Below are positions 7,302-14,910 of a stretch of 35,590 nucleotides of DNA, piece by piece. Position numbers and translations under genes: made by a program. Under the pieces are notes generated by a model, which had not been told where the DNA came from, did not search any database, and saw nothing but the letters and a program-made list of their open reading frames with translations. Position 1 is the first letter of the stretch. Every line of letters starts with the position of its first letter. This DNA comes from an uncultured Mycoplasmatota bacterium (GTDB taxonomy: Bacteria; Bacillota_I; Bacilli_A; RF39; UBA660), in assembly GCA_948466735.1 (NCBI GenBank), contig CAOKBR010000007.1:1-35590 (forward strand), read 5' to 3'.

Positions 7302-8015
7302 TTGAATGTTATTGATGTAGTCATTCTATTAGGAATTGCCATAGGTGCGGTGACTGGATTTAAACGTGGTGTTTTTAAACAATTAGTCATGACCGTTGGA
7401 ACTCTTTTTGTATTTTACTTGGCTTTTAAGTTAAAAGATCCTGTTGCTGACTTTCTATGCTTAAACTTACCATTTTTCGATTTTCCAGGAAGTTTTCAAG
7501 GAATTAGTGTCATCAACATTATCATGTATCAATTTATCGCCTTTTTAATCCTTTTAGTCATTTTACTAACCCTTTTAAATGTGGTTATCAAAATCACAGG
7601 AATATTTGAAAAAATCTTAAAGTTTACCATTATCTTAGGACTTCCATCAAAACTTCTTGGTTTAGTAGTAGGAGCTATTGAAGGATTCGTGGTTATCTTT
7701 ATCATTTTATTCTTCCTTAGCCAACCTGCAGTAAACTTACCTTTAATTAACGAGTCTAAATTAACCCCTAAGATATTAAATCATACCCCGTTATTATCTA
7801 ACGTTGTAAAAGATACTTATAAGGGAATCATGGATATTTATTCGTTAAAAGATAAATTTGATAAAGGAGAGAATAAAAATGAATTTAACTTAGCTACACT
7901 TGATGTTTTATTAAATAAAAAGTTAGTCAAGGTAGAGTCCATTGATAAATTAGTTGAAAAAAATAAATTAAAAAATATGGAAAATATCGATAGCGTATTA
8001 TCCCGTTATCGTTAG
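7302..8015 (+). CDS. CvpA family integral membrane protein
   Basis: The product has about 238 residues. The N-terminal motif IDVVILLGIAIGAVTGFKRG and four hydrophobic segments (about 5-22, 26-43, 75-100, 110-140) are typical of the CvpA/YshB family, named after an E. coli protein needed for colicin V production; its biochemical role is still unclear. The C-terminal ~90 residues are charged and presumably soluble. I prefer a TTG start at 7302: the extended binding site AGGAGTTGAT then has normal spacing and the family's MN(x)xD start is restored. ATG 7296 would be only 3 nt from AGGAG. It keeps its Bacillus place between rnhC and trxA-uvrC. Confidence 0.85.
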   Translation: MNVIDVVILLGIAIGAVTGFKRGVFKQLVMTVGTLFVFYLAFKLKDPVADFLCLNLPFFDFPGSFQGISVINIIMYQFIAFLILLVILLTLLNVVIKITGIFEKILKFTIILGLPSKLLGLVVGAIEGFVVIFIILFFLSQPAVNLPLINESKLTPKILNHTPLLSNVVKDTYKGIMDIYSLKDKFDKGENKNEFNLATLDVLLNKKLVKVESIDKLVEKNKLKNMENIDSVLSRYR

Positions 8016-8025
8016 GAGGAAAATT

Positions 8026-8325
8026 ATGTTAAAACATTATGAAAATGAAAATTTTAAAGAATTAATAAGTAAAGATATCATCTTAGTAGATTTTTTTGCT
8101 ACTTGGTGTGGACCTTGTAAAATGTTAAGTCCTATTTTAGAAGAATTGGCAAGTGAAGTAAATATTGATATTGTTAAAGTGGACGTTGATAAAAGTGAAG
8201 ATTTAGCTAGAGAATTTGGAATTATGAGTGTTCCTACTTTGATTTTATTTAAAAATGGTGAAGTGATTAAACGGCAAAGTGGATTTGTTCCAAAAGAAGC
8301 ATTAAAAGAATGGATTGAGGCATAA
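8026..8325 (+). CDS. trxA: Thioredoxin
   Basis: A 99-residue classical thioredoxin that reduces cytoplasmic disulfides with electrons from thioredoxin reductase. The active site is WCGPC with C28 and C31, the cis-proline is P70 in the motif SVPT, and VDFFATW and TLILFKNGE strands are in place. There is no signal peptide, so it acts in the cytoplasm. It starts 10 nt after cvpA behind AGGAGGA and is probably co-transcribed with it. It directly precedes uvrC, as in B. subtilis. Confidence 0.95.
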   Translation: MLKHYENENFKELISKDIILVDFFATWCGPCKMLSPILEELASEVNIDIVKVDVDKSEDLAREFGIMSVPTLILFKNGEVIKRQSGFVPKEALKEWIEA

Positions 8326-8340
8326 GCCTTTTTTCTTTTT
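8318..8340 (+). terminator. Short terminator-like hairpin after trxA
   Basis: AGGC-ATAA-GCCT overlaps the trxA stop codon and is followed by TTTTTTCTTTTT. The stem is only 4 bp but GC-rich for this genome. It probably allows partial readthrough to uvrC. Confidence 0.45.
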
Positions 8341-8365
8341 CAAAATGAAAACTTTATGATACAAT
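8337..8365 (+). promoter_or_regulatory. Promoter of the uvrC-pilin-mutL-miaA operon
   Basis: TTTTCA (8337-8342), 17 nt, TACAAT (8360-8365), with an extended -10 TG at 8357-8358. It lies just upstream of the GTGGTGAT binding site of uvrC. Confidence 0.55.
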
Positions 8366-8380
8366 GATAGTGGTGATTTT

Positions 8381-10186
8381 ATGTTTAAAGAAAAATTAGC
8401 CTTAGTACCGAATAAACCTGGTAGCTATCAGATGAAAAATAAAGATGGCATCATTATTTATGTCGGAAAAGCCAAAAACTTAAAAAATCGATTAAAAAGC
8501 TATTTTAATGGACGACATTCTGGAAAAACAGCGATGTTAGTTGCAGATATTGCTGATTTTGAGTATATTGTAACCAGTAGCGAATTAGAGTCTTTAATCC
8601 TAGAAATCACATTAATTAAAAAATACAATCCTAAATATAACATCTTATTAAAAGACGACAAAAGCTATCCTTATATCGAACTAACTAAAGATACCTATCC
8701 AAGGTTAAAAATTGTAAGAAATGTAAATCGTAAAAAGCATAAAAGTCATCTCTTTGGACCTTTTCCTAATGTCACTGCAGCAAGAAAAACCGTAAATATC
8801 ATCAATCGTATGTATCCGTTAAGAAAATGTGATAACTTAAAAAAAGATGTGTGTTTATATTATCACTTAGGAGAGTGTCTAGGTTATTGTAGTAAAAAAG
8901 TCGATAAAGAAAAAATTGATGAAATGACAAATGAGATTGTAACCTTTTTAAAAGGGGATGATTCCATTGTTACTAATCGACTAAAAAAAGAAATGGAAAG
9001 AGCAAGTGAACAGTTAAACTTTGAAAAAGCCTTAGAGTTAAAGCAGATGCTAGAAGATATTTCGATTACCTTACGAAAACAAAAGATTGACTTAAATAAA
9101 AATTACAACTTTGACCTTTTTGCATATTTTTATGAAAACAACTACTTATCCCTTCAAGTATTCTTTATTAGAGAAGGTCTCCTTTTTGGAAGACACTTTG
9201 ATATTTTAAGCATTTCTGATTTAGGAAGTGATGAGTTAATTGAATACATTATTCAGTTTTATCAACGTCAAGGCTTAATGGTAAAAGAATTAATTGTTCC
9301 AGAAATCGTTGATAGTGAATTGTTATCTTCTTATTTAAATGTCAAGGTTTCTATTCCCAAACGAGGAGATTTGAAAAAATTAATGGATATGGCAACAGAG
9401 AATTGTCAAATTGCTTTACACGAAAGAAGTGAAGAATTAAATAAAGACGAACTAGCTAGAAAAAGTGCTTTAAAGGAATTAGCGACGCTACTTAACCTAC
9501 CAAAAGTATCTAGGATGGAAGCTTTTGATAACTCGCATTTATTTGGAAGTTTCTATGTCGGTGGAATGGTTGTTTTTGAAGATTTTTTGCCACTTAAAGA
9601 TGAATATCGCAAATTTAAGTTAGATCTTAGTGTAAAAGATGATTTATCAGCGATGAGGGAAGTGATTTATCGAAGGTATTATCGAGTATTGATGGATAAG
9701 TTAGTTTTTCCTGATTTAATTGTGATTGATGGAGGAATGTTACAAATAGAAGCCGTTAAAGAAGTCCTTGATAGCTTAGGTCTAGCTATTCCCCTAGTTG
9801 GTTTAGTGAAAGATGATAAGCACCGAACGAATCAATTAATTAACAGTAATGGCGAAATGCTTAAAGTGGATGCTAAAAGTCATTTGTTCTTATTCTTAAC
9901 TAGAATTCAAGATGAAGTGCATCGTTTTGCGATATCTTATCATCGTACTTTAAAAAATAAAGGAACCTTAGCAAGCCTACTAGATATGGTTAGTGGAATT
10001 GGCGAAAAAAGACGTAAGCAACTTCTTAGAACTTTTGGTTCAATGAAAAAAATGAAAGAAGCATCACTTGAAGAATTAGAGACGATTTTATCTCATGATA
10101 TTGCTGTATCACTAAAAGAATATTTAAGTGAATTAGAGAAAAAAGATAGGAAAAAGGAGAATTTAAGTTCCAATGAAGAAGAATAA
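8381..10186 (+). CDS. uvrC: Excinuclease ABC subunit C
   Basis: UvrC makes both incisions in nucleotide excision repair with UvrA and UvrB. The 601 residues show the full architecture. There is a GIY-YIG nuclease domain (GSYQ...IIYVGKAKNLKNRL, Y27 and R37). A cysteine set C150, C158, C166, C170 matches the Fe-S-binding spacing of UvrC. A UVR/UvrB-binding helix pair lies near 198-230. The RNase H-like second nuclease has D383, D450 (VIDGG) and H514, and tandem helix-hairpin-helix motifs follow near 525-565 (VSGIGEKRRKQLL). The start is supported by GGTGAT upstream. The 3' end overlaps the next gene by 14 nt in another frame, so the two are translated as a coupled pair. Confidence 0.97.
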   Translation: MFKEKLALVPNKPGSYQMKNKDGIIIYVGKAKNLKNRLKSYFNGRHSGKTAMLVADIADFEYIVTSSELESLILEITLIKKYNPKYNILLKDDKSYPYIELTKDTYPRLKIVRNVNRKKHKSHLFGPFPNVTAARKTVNIINRMYPLRKCDNLKKDVCLYYHLGECLGYCSKKVDKEKIDEMTNEIVTFLKGDDSIVTNRLKKEMERASEQLNFEKALELKQMLEDISITLRKQKIDLNKNYNFDLFAYFYENNYLSLQVFFIREGLLFGRHFDILSISDLGSDELIEYIIQFYQRQGLMVKELIVPEIVDSELLSSYLNVKVSIPKRGDLKKLMDMATENCQIALHERSEELNKDELARKSALKELATLLNLPKVSRMEAFDNSHLFGSFYVGGMVVFEDFLPLKDEYRKFKLDLSVKDDLSAMREVIYRRYYRVLMDKLVFPDLIVIDGGMLQIEAVKEVLDSLGLAIPLVGLVKDDKHRTNQLINSNGEMLKVDAKSHLFLFLTRIQDEVHRFAISYHRTLKNKGTLASLLDMVSGIGEKRRKQLLRTFGSMKKMKEASLEELETILSHDIAVSLKEYLSELEKKDRKKENLSSNEEE

Positions 10187-10616
10187 AAAAGGATTTACCT
10201 TAGTAGAATTATTAGCCGTTATTACCATTTTAGGAATTATTGCAACGATTGCTGTGACTAGTTTATCAAAAACAGGAAAACGAGCTAAGATGGAAACTTT
10301 TCGTGATTTAGAGAAAAATATGATTACATCAGCTAAAAATTATTTAGTAGAAAACCCTAGAATGATTCCTGATCAAGGAGGAAATGTAGGAATTTCATTG
10401 AAAACTTTGATTAAAGAAGAATATTCTTATCCAATTAGTGATCCTGATTTATCAGGTGCTGTTTGTAATGGAGAAGGGGATAAGGCAAGTTATGTGTATG
10501 TAAGACGTGTGGATACTGCTGGTGTGAACATAAAATTAGAGTATGATGTTTGCTTAAAATGTAGCAAATATAAAAGTGATACTTGTCAAAGTAGCGTCCC
10601 AACTAACTTAAAATAA
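10173..10616 (+). CDS. Type IV pilin-like (pseudopilin) protein
   Basis: The 147-residue product begins with a textbook class III/type IV prepilin leader: K6-G7 cut site, then FTLVELLAVITILGIIATIAV with the conserved Glu at position 5 of the mature chain. Prepilin peptidase would cut after G7 and methylate F8. The globular part is small, with three Cys near the end (CLKC, then DTC), which may form disulfides outside. No prepilin peptidase, assembly ATPase or other com/pil gene is in the window, so it is an orphan pilin here. It overlaps the end of uvrC by 14 nt and lies 17 nt before mutL, an unexpected place within a DNA-repair operon. ComGC-like or surface-pilus subunits are both possible. 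Confidence 0.85.
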   Translation: MKKNKKGFTLVELLAVITILGIIATIAVTSLSKTGKRAKMETFRDLEKNMITSAKNYLVENPRMIPDQGGNVGISLKTLIKEEYSYPISDPDLSGAVCNGEGDKASYVYVRRVDTAGVNIKLEYDVCLKCSKYKSDTCQSSVPTNLK

Positions 10617-10633
10617 AAAATGGAGTAGTAAAA

Positions 10634-12406
10634 ATGAGTAAGATACAAGTAATGGATGAAATTTTAGCCAATAAGATTGCAGCAGGAGAAGTTGTTGAGA
10701 AAACGATGAATGTTGTAAAAGAATTGGTAGAAAATAGTATTGATGCTTCTAGTAGCGAAATAAAAATTGAACTATTAGATTCAGGTATTAAAGAAGTAAA
10801 AGTTATTGATAATGGAAATGGTATGGATAGGGAAGATGCGGTTTTAGCCTTTTCTCGTCATGCAACAAGCAAACTTCGCTCACTAGAAGATTTATTTTCA
10901 ATAGATACCTTAGGTTTTCGTGGTGAAGCACTGCCATCTATTGCTTCTGTTAGTGATTTTACAGTAAAAACGAGTAATGGAATAGAAGGAACTATTATTC
11001 ATTTAAGCGGAGGAAAAATACAAGATATTAATCCAACGGATGTAAGACAAGGAACGACAATGACGGTAAGTCATTTGTTTTATAATACACCTGTTCGTCT
11101 AAAATATTTAAAAAATTTATATGTAGAGCTTGCTAATATTATTGAGTACGTCAATAAAATGGCTCTATCTTATCCAAGTATTCAATTTACCTTAACCAAT
11201 AATGGAAAAGAATTACTTCATACTGATGGAAGCGGTTCCTTGCTTAAAGTGATTCATGCGATATATGGACTTGAAGTAAGCAAAAAAATGATGGAAATTG
11301 ATGAAGAAAATGAAGACTATCATATTTATGGATACTTAGGATACCCAGAGGTTGCTAGAAGTAACCGTAGTCACATGACAACATTAGTTAATGGGCGTTA
11401 CATTAGAAATAATGAATTAAACCGTATCATTAGTGATTCTTATCACACCTATATTCCTGTTGATAAGTATCCTATTTTAGTATTAAATATCGAAGTGGAT
11501 CCATTACTAGTAGATATTAATATTCATCCAACAAAGATGGATATTAAGTTTTCTAAAATGGACTCATTAAAAGAATTAGTTACCAAACTTATTAGTGAAG
11601 AGTTGAAAAAACATACTTTAATTCCCACTATTAAAGAGTATCATCCGTCTAATCAAGAATTTTTAGTAAAAGATTCTATTCAAAATATAGTATGGCCTAG
11701 TTTTCCTAAGGGTGAAAATAACGAAAAAGAGGAGAAAGTAAAACTAGAAGAAGTAAAACTTGATTTTAATGAAGAGATTGTAACTACTACAGTAAGTGAT
11801 GAAAGTTCATTAGATAAGGGAAAAATTAAAAAAATGTATCCCATTGGTTTAGTACATGGAACCTATATTATTGCAGAAAATGAAGATGGTATGTTTATGA
11901 TTGATCAACATGCTGCAGCAGAACGCATTAATTATGAAAAATATTTTAAAGCTATGAGTGAAAAGTCATCTAATACCATTGGTGTTTTGTTTCCTATTAC
12001 AATAGAACTACCTAACCATGATTATATTATTGTTAAGGAACACTTAGATTTACTAAGAGATATTGGTTTTGAAGTAGAAGAATTTGGAATTAATACCTTA
12101 TTATTCCGCTCGCATCCTGTATGGTTAAAAAAAGGATACGAAGAAGCATCTCTTAGAAAAATTATTGATATCATCATTAGTAAAGAGACTTTCGATTACC
12201 CTAAGTTTATTGAAAAAACAGCGATTACCCTAGCTTGCAAGATGTCAATTAAAGCAAATGATCATATTAGCTTAGAAGATATGGAACACTTATTAAATAC
12301 CTTAAGAGAATGTGATAATCCTTTTACTTGTCCTCATGGTAGACCAACGGTGATTACTTATACTAAATATGATTTAGAAAAGCTTTTCAAGCGAGCGATG
12401 AATTAG
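10634..12406 (+). CDS. mutL: DNA mismatch repair protein MutL (endonuclease type)
   Basis: MutL couples mismatch recognition by MutS to strand incision. The N-terminal ~330 residues are a GHKL ATPase: KELVENSIDA with catalytic E30 and N34, DNGNGM, GFRGEAL (94-100). After a short acidic linker the C-terminal domain carries the nicking-endonuclease motifs: DQHAAAERINYE, ACKMSIKA and CPHGRPT. This marks the nicking form used by bacteria without MutH. Length (590) is normal, and the GGAG binding site is well placed. mutS is not adjacent, as it is in most Firmicutes, but 16 kb away across the surface-protein cluster. The next gene is miaA, as in the mutL-miaA pair of enterobacteria. Confidence 0.97.
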   Translation: MSKIQVMDEILANKIAAGEVVEKTMNVVKELVENSIDASSSEIKIELLDSGIKEVKVIDNGNGMDREDAVLAFSRHATSKLRSLEDLFSIDTLGFRGEALPSIASVSDFTVKTSNGIEGTIIHLSGGKIQDINPTDVRQGTTMTVSHLFYNTPVRLKYLKNLYVELANIIEYVNKMALSYPSIQFTLTNNGKELLHTDGSGSLLKVIHAIYGLEVSKKMMEIDEENEDYHIYGYLGYPEVARSNRSHMTTLVNGRYIRNNELNRIISDSYHTYIPVDKYPILVLNIEVDPLLVDINIHPTKMDIKFSKMDSLKELVTKLISEELKKHTLIPTIKEYHPSNQEFLVKDSIQNIVWPSFPKGENNEKEEKVKLEEVKLDFNEEIVTTTVSDESSLDKGKIKKMYPIGLVHGTYIIAENEDGMFMIDQHAAAERINYEKYFKAMSEKSSNTIGVLFPITIELPNHDYIIVKEHLDLLRDIGFEVEEFGINTLLFRSHPVWLKKGYEEASLRKIIDIIISKETFDYPKFIEKTAITLACKMSIKANDHISLEDMEHLLNTLRECDNPFTCPHGRPTVITYTKYDLEKLFKRAMN

Positions 12407-12421
12407 AAAGAAGATGAAAAC

Positions 12422-13315
12422 ATGTTACCCATTATTGCTATTGTAGGACCAACGGGAGTAGGGAAAACAGCCCTTTCAATTGGTTTAGCAAAACATTATG
12501 ACGCTGAAATTATCAATGCCGATAGTATGCAAGTATATAAAGGGCTAAATGTTGCAACAGCAAAGATTACTGAAGAAGAAAAAGAAGGCATTGTTCACCA
12601 TTTACTTGATATTTGTGATGTTCATGATAATTATACAGTATATCATTATCAAAAAGATTGTAGGGAAAAAATTAAAGAAATTACTGATCGTGGGAAAAAT
12701 GTAATTATTGTAGGAGGAACAGGACTTTATTTAAAAGCGGCGCTTTATGACTATCATTTTTTAGAAAAGCAAGAGAAAAAAGACTACTTAGAACTTAGCA
12801 ATTTAGAACTTTATCAAAAAGTAAGACAATTAGATCCTACCTATCACGAACACATCAATAATCGTCAACGTCTAGTTAGTACCCTAAATCGTTTAGAAGA
12901 AGAAAAAAAACGTTCCGTTAAAGAAAAAGCAGTAGCTAAAGAATTGTTGTATCCTACTTATTTTATCGGTCTAACAACAAATCGTAAAGAACTTTATCAA
13001 AAAATAGATAATCGCGTTGATGAAATGATAAAAAAGGGACTAAAAGAGGAAGTGCTTCCTTATTATCAAGAAGAAATTATTCCTAGACCTATTTTAAGCG
13101 GTATTGGATATAAAGAATGGAAATTTTTAGTTTTAGGAATGATTGATGAGAAAAATATTATTGAACAAATTAAAAAAAATTCAAGAAACTATGCAAAACG
13201 TCAATACACTTTTTATAATCATCAACTTCCTGTTACTTGGTTTAATACAAATTATAATGATTTTAGAAAAACCATTGATGAAGTGATTCAGTTTATCGAT
13301 AATAAAAAACAGTAG
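12422..13315 (+). CDS. miaA: tRNA dimethylallyltransferase
   Basis: MiaA transfers a dimethylallyl group to the N6 of A37 in tRNAs that read UNN codons. The 297-residue protein has the P-loop GPTGVGKT (9-16), the INADSMQVYKGL substrate motif, VGGTGLYLKAALY, and a C-terminal KNSRNYAKRQYTFY segment typical of the family. It starts 16 nt after mutL and is the last gene of the uvrC operon. Its 3' end converges on a minus-strand gene, and the hairpin between them has its T-run only on the minus strand. Confidence 0.96.
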   Translation: MLPIIAIVGPTGVGKTALSIGLAKHYDAEIINADSMQVYKGLNVATAKITEEEKEGIVHHLLDICDVHDNYTVYHYQKDCREKIKEITDRGKNVIIVGGTGLYLKAALYDYHFLEKQEKKDYLELSNLELYQKVRQLDPTYHEHINNRQRLVSTLNRLEEEKKRSVKEKAVAKELLYPTYFIGLTTNRKELYQKIDNRVDEMIKKGLKEEVLPYYQEEIIPRPILSGIGYKEWKFLVLGMIDEKNIIEQIKKNSRNYAKRQYTFYNHQLPVTWFNTNYNDFRKTIDEVIQFIDNKKQ

Positions 13316-13331
13316 GAAATCATTCTTACTG
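13304..13331 (-). terminator. Terminator of the transglutaminase-like gene
   Basis: CAGTAGGAA-ATCA-TTCTTACTG (13310-13331) makes a 9-bp stem with one G-U pair. Read on the minus strand it is followed by six T (13309-13304). It overlaps the stop codons of both convergent genes. Confidence 0.8.
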
Positions 13332-14234
13332 CTTTAACTCTTGATACACCTCTTCATTAAAACGATGTTGCGTAGAATCTAATTCCATTAACTCATCAGT
13401 AGTAATTAAATAAAAGTTATATTCAATAATGTCTGTCCCATCTGTCGTAATAGGATCATCCCAAGTTAAATCTAAGTGATACCACGTATTATCAATATAT
13501 AGAGCATTCCAAACGTGATTTTCACTAGCAATTTTATAATTTTCTACCCCTAAGTGATCTAAAAATAAGGCCATACTATCTGTATATCCTCCACATAAAG
13601 CATACCCTTCAATCAATGCACCATATGCAGTATCTGACTGATAAGTAACCAATGAACTATCACTACGATTACTATCATATTTTGTATGTTTAATAATATA
13701 ATCATGAAAAAACTTAATCTTATCTAAAAGAGGACTCTCCTCATCTATTCCATTTGCAATTTCTAAAACCTTATTCGTTAAAGTTGCTTTATCACTTTCT
13801 TGATACACTGGATAATAAGTAATAGTTACTTTATTAAAAGAGTCATATTCTGTTTCAATATTTTTAAAACTATTAAACGGATGGACAAAATTATTAAGGT
13901 TAGATAGAACAATTTGATCATTGGCAAGAGTTTTAACATCATCTATACAAGAAGTATATTCTCTAGGACAATAAAAAGAGTATGATTTTTCACCAGAATT
14001 TAAAATAGAATAATAAATATTTTTTAAATCATTCATGTTCATTGGAATGATTTGATTTACTTGTTTGATGTAGTTCACATGATTTTCCTTAGTATAGTCA
14101 TTTTTACTACTTAAGATAAATATCTCTTCATTTTTAATCACGTGTGTAGCTAGCCATTTAATGATATCTTCCTTAGTAACATAAAGTATTCCTATTAAAG
14201 TTAACACAAGTAAAGCTTTATAGATAAATTTCAT
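13326..14234 (-). CDS. Membrane-anchored transglutaminase-like cysteine protein
   Basis: A 302-residue protein with one N-terminal membrane helix (about 5-20) and a C-terminal transglutaminase/protease-like core outside the cell. The triad is visible: C214 in YALCGGYTDSM, H240 in ENHVWNAL, D255 in WYHLDLTWDDP. Such proteins may crosslink or cut surface proteins; the substrate is unknown. I chose ATG 14234, behind GGGTG, over an upstream in-frame ATG at 14276 that would add 14 residues before the membrane anchor and has no binding site. It faces away from the surface-protein cluster 0.6 kb away, so a role in processing or linking those proteins is possible but only inference. Confidence 0.85.
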   Translation of the reverse strand: MKFIYKALLVLTLIGILYVTKEDIIKWLATHVIKNEEIFILSSKNDYTKENHVNYIKQVNQIIPMNMNDLKNIYYSILNSGEKSYSFYCPREYTSCIDDVKTLANDQIVLSNLNNFVHPFNSFKNIETEYDSFNKVTITYYPVYQESDKATLTNKVLEIANGIDEESPLLDKIKFFHDYIIKHTKYDSNRSDSSLVTYQSDTAYGALIEGYALCGGYTDSMALFLDHLGVENYKIASENHVWNALYIDNTWYHLDLTWDDPITTDGTDIIEYNFYLITTDELMELDSTQHRFNEEVYQELKQ

Positions 14235-14300
14235 TTTTTTCACCCTTATTATCATTATACGATAAAAATTAGACAATTACTATTTCTTTTAAAAAAAATA

Positions 14301-14309
14301 TGTTATAAT
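14301..14309 (+). promoter_or_regulatory. Extended -10 promoter of the FHA-like gene
   Basis: TGTTATAAT is an exact TGn-TATAAT extended -10 with no good -35. It lies about 40 nt before the TTG start. Confidence 0.5.
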
Positions 14310-14349
14310 ATTTTTGGCCTATAAAAGATAATGAAAGGATGAAGTTGAT

Positions 14350-14661
14350 TTGAATTTATTTTTAAGAGTATATGCAAAAAATAGTTTTCTAGATTATCCA
14401 TTAAATGATAGAAGTATATTTACTATAGGAAGTGGAAAGGAAGATGATTCCGTTTTAAATTTAGATAATATAAAAGAAAAGCAAGTTGTATTAAAGAAAA
14501 TGATGGGGGTATGGTATATTGAATCAAGTTATCCTATGGTGTATCAGAAAACGATGATAAAGAAGAAAAAAGTAGAAGTTAATGATATATTTTATCTTTC
14601 ATCTAAAGATAAAATATATTTGTACTTTTATGATTTAAATCAAGGATTACCAATAAAATAG
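14350..14661 (+). CDS. Small FHA-like domain protein
   Basis: A 103-residue protein resembling the N-terminal forkhead-associated (FHA) domain of EssC/YukB-type proteins: YPLNDRSIFTIGSGKEDDSV followed by KEKQVVLKKMMGVWYIES and a C-terminal strand pair. FHA domains usually bind phosphothreonine peptides. Here the canonical GR-S-H-N residues are not clear, as in the EssC versions, so phosphopeptide binding is doubtful. There is no membrane segment. The TTG start is the first possible codon after an in-frame stop and follows AAAGGATGAAGTTGAT with usual spacing. No ESX/type VII gene is seen in the window, so this may be a detached domain or an adaptor for the following surface cluster. Confidence 0.55.
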   Translation: MNLFLRVYAKNSFLDYPLNDRSIFTIGSGKEDDSVLNLDNIKEKQVVLKKMMGVWYIESSYPMVYQKTMIKKKKVEVNDIFYLSSKDKIYLYFYDLNQGLPIK

Positions 14662-14665
14662 ACAT

Positions 14666-14719
14666 AAATTCTCTTCTTCATGATTATAATGAATACATAA
14701 GTTGATGAAAGGAGAATTT
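14666..14719. other. Long inverted repeat in the leader region
   Basis: AAATTCTC (14666-14673) pairs with GAGAATTT (14712-14719), with an inner TTCAT/ATGAA pair. No T-run follows on either side, so it is not a clear terminator. It lies between the FHA-like gene and the first promoter of the surface cluster. Confidence 0.35.
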
Positions 14720-14724
14720 ACTTG

Positions 14725-14753
14725 TTGACAAAATAATAAGGTTGTAGTATAAT
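14725..14753 (+). promoter_or_regulatory. Consensus sigma-A promoter P1 of the surface cluster
   Basis: TTGACA (14725-14730), exactly 17 nt, TATAAT (14748-14753): a perfect vegetative promoter. Its transcript would start near 14760 and read through P2. Confidence 0.85.
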
Positions 14754-14822
14754 TAGTAGCACATAAGAAAGGATGCTTGAAGACACAATAGACAAATAAA
14801 AAATGTCGATAGAAAAAAAGAG

Positions 14823-14851
14823 TTGACATTTTGAAAAATTTGTAGTATAAT
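14823..14851 (+). promoter_or_regulatory. Consensus sigma-A promoter P2 of the surface cluster
   Basis: TTGACA (14823-14828), 17 nt, TATAAT (14846-14851), 98 bp after P1. It shares with P1 the 12-mer TTGTAGTATAAT. Its leader of about 53 nt holds a five-codon reading frame (ATG 14875, stop 14890-14892) behind GAGGG, then the AGGGGTG site of the first gene. Confidence 0.9.
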
Positions 14852-14910
14852 GTGTATACCAAATGAGGGATAGCATGAAGATGAAAAAATAAAAAAATAG
14901 GGGTGTTAAT

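Noticed and set aside
13310-13331. Bidirectional terminator also serving miaA
   Set aside because: On the plus strand the hairpin is followed by CTTTAACTC rather than a T-run.
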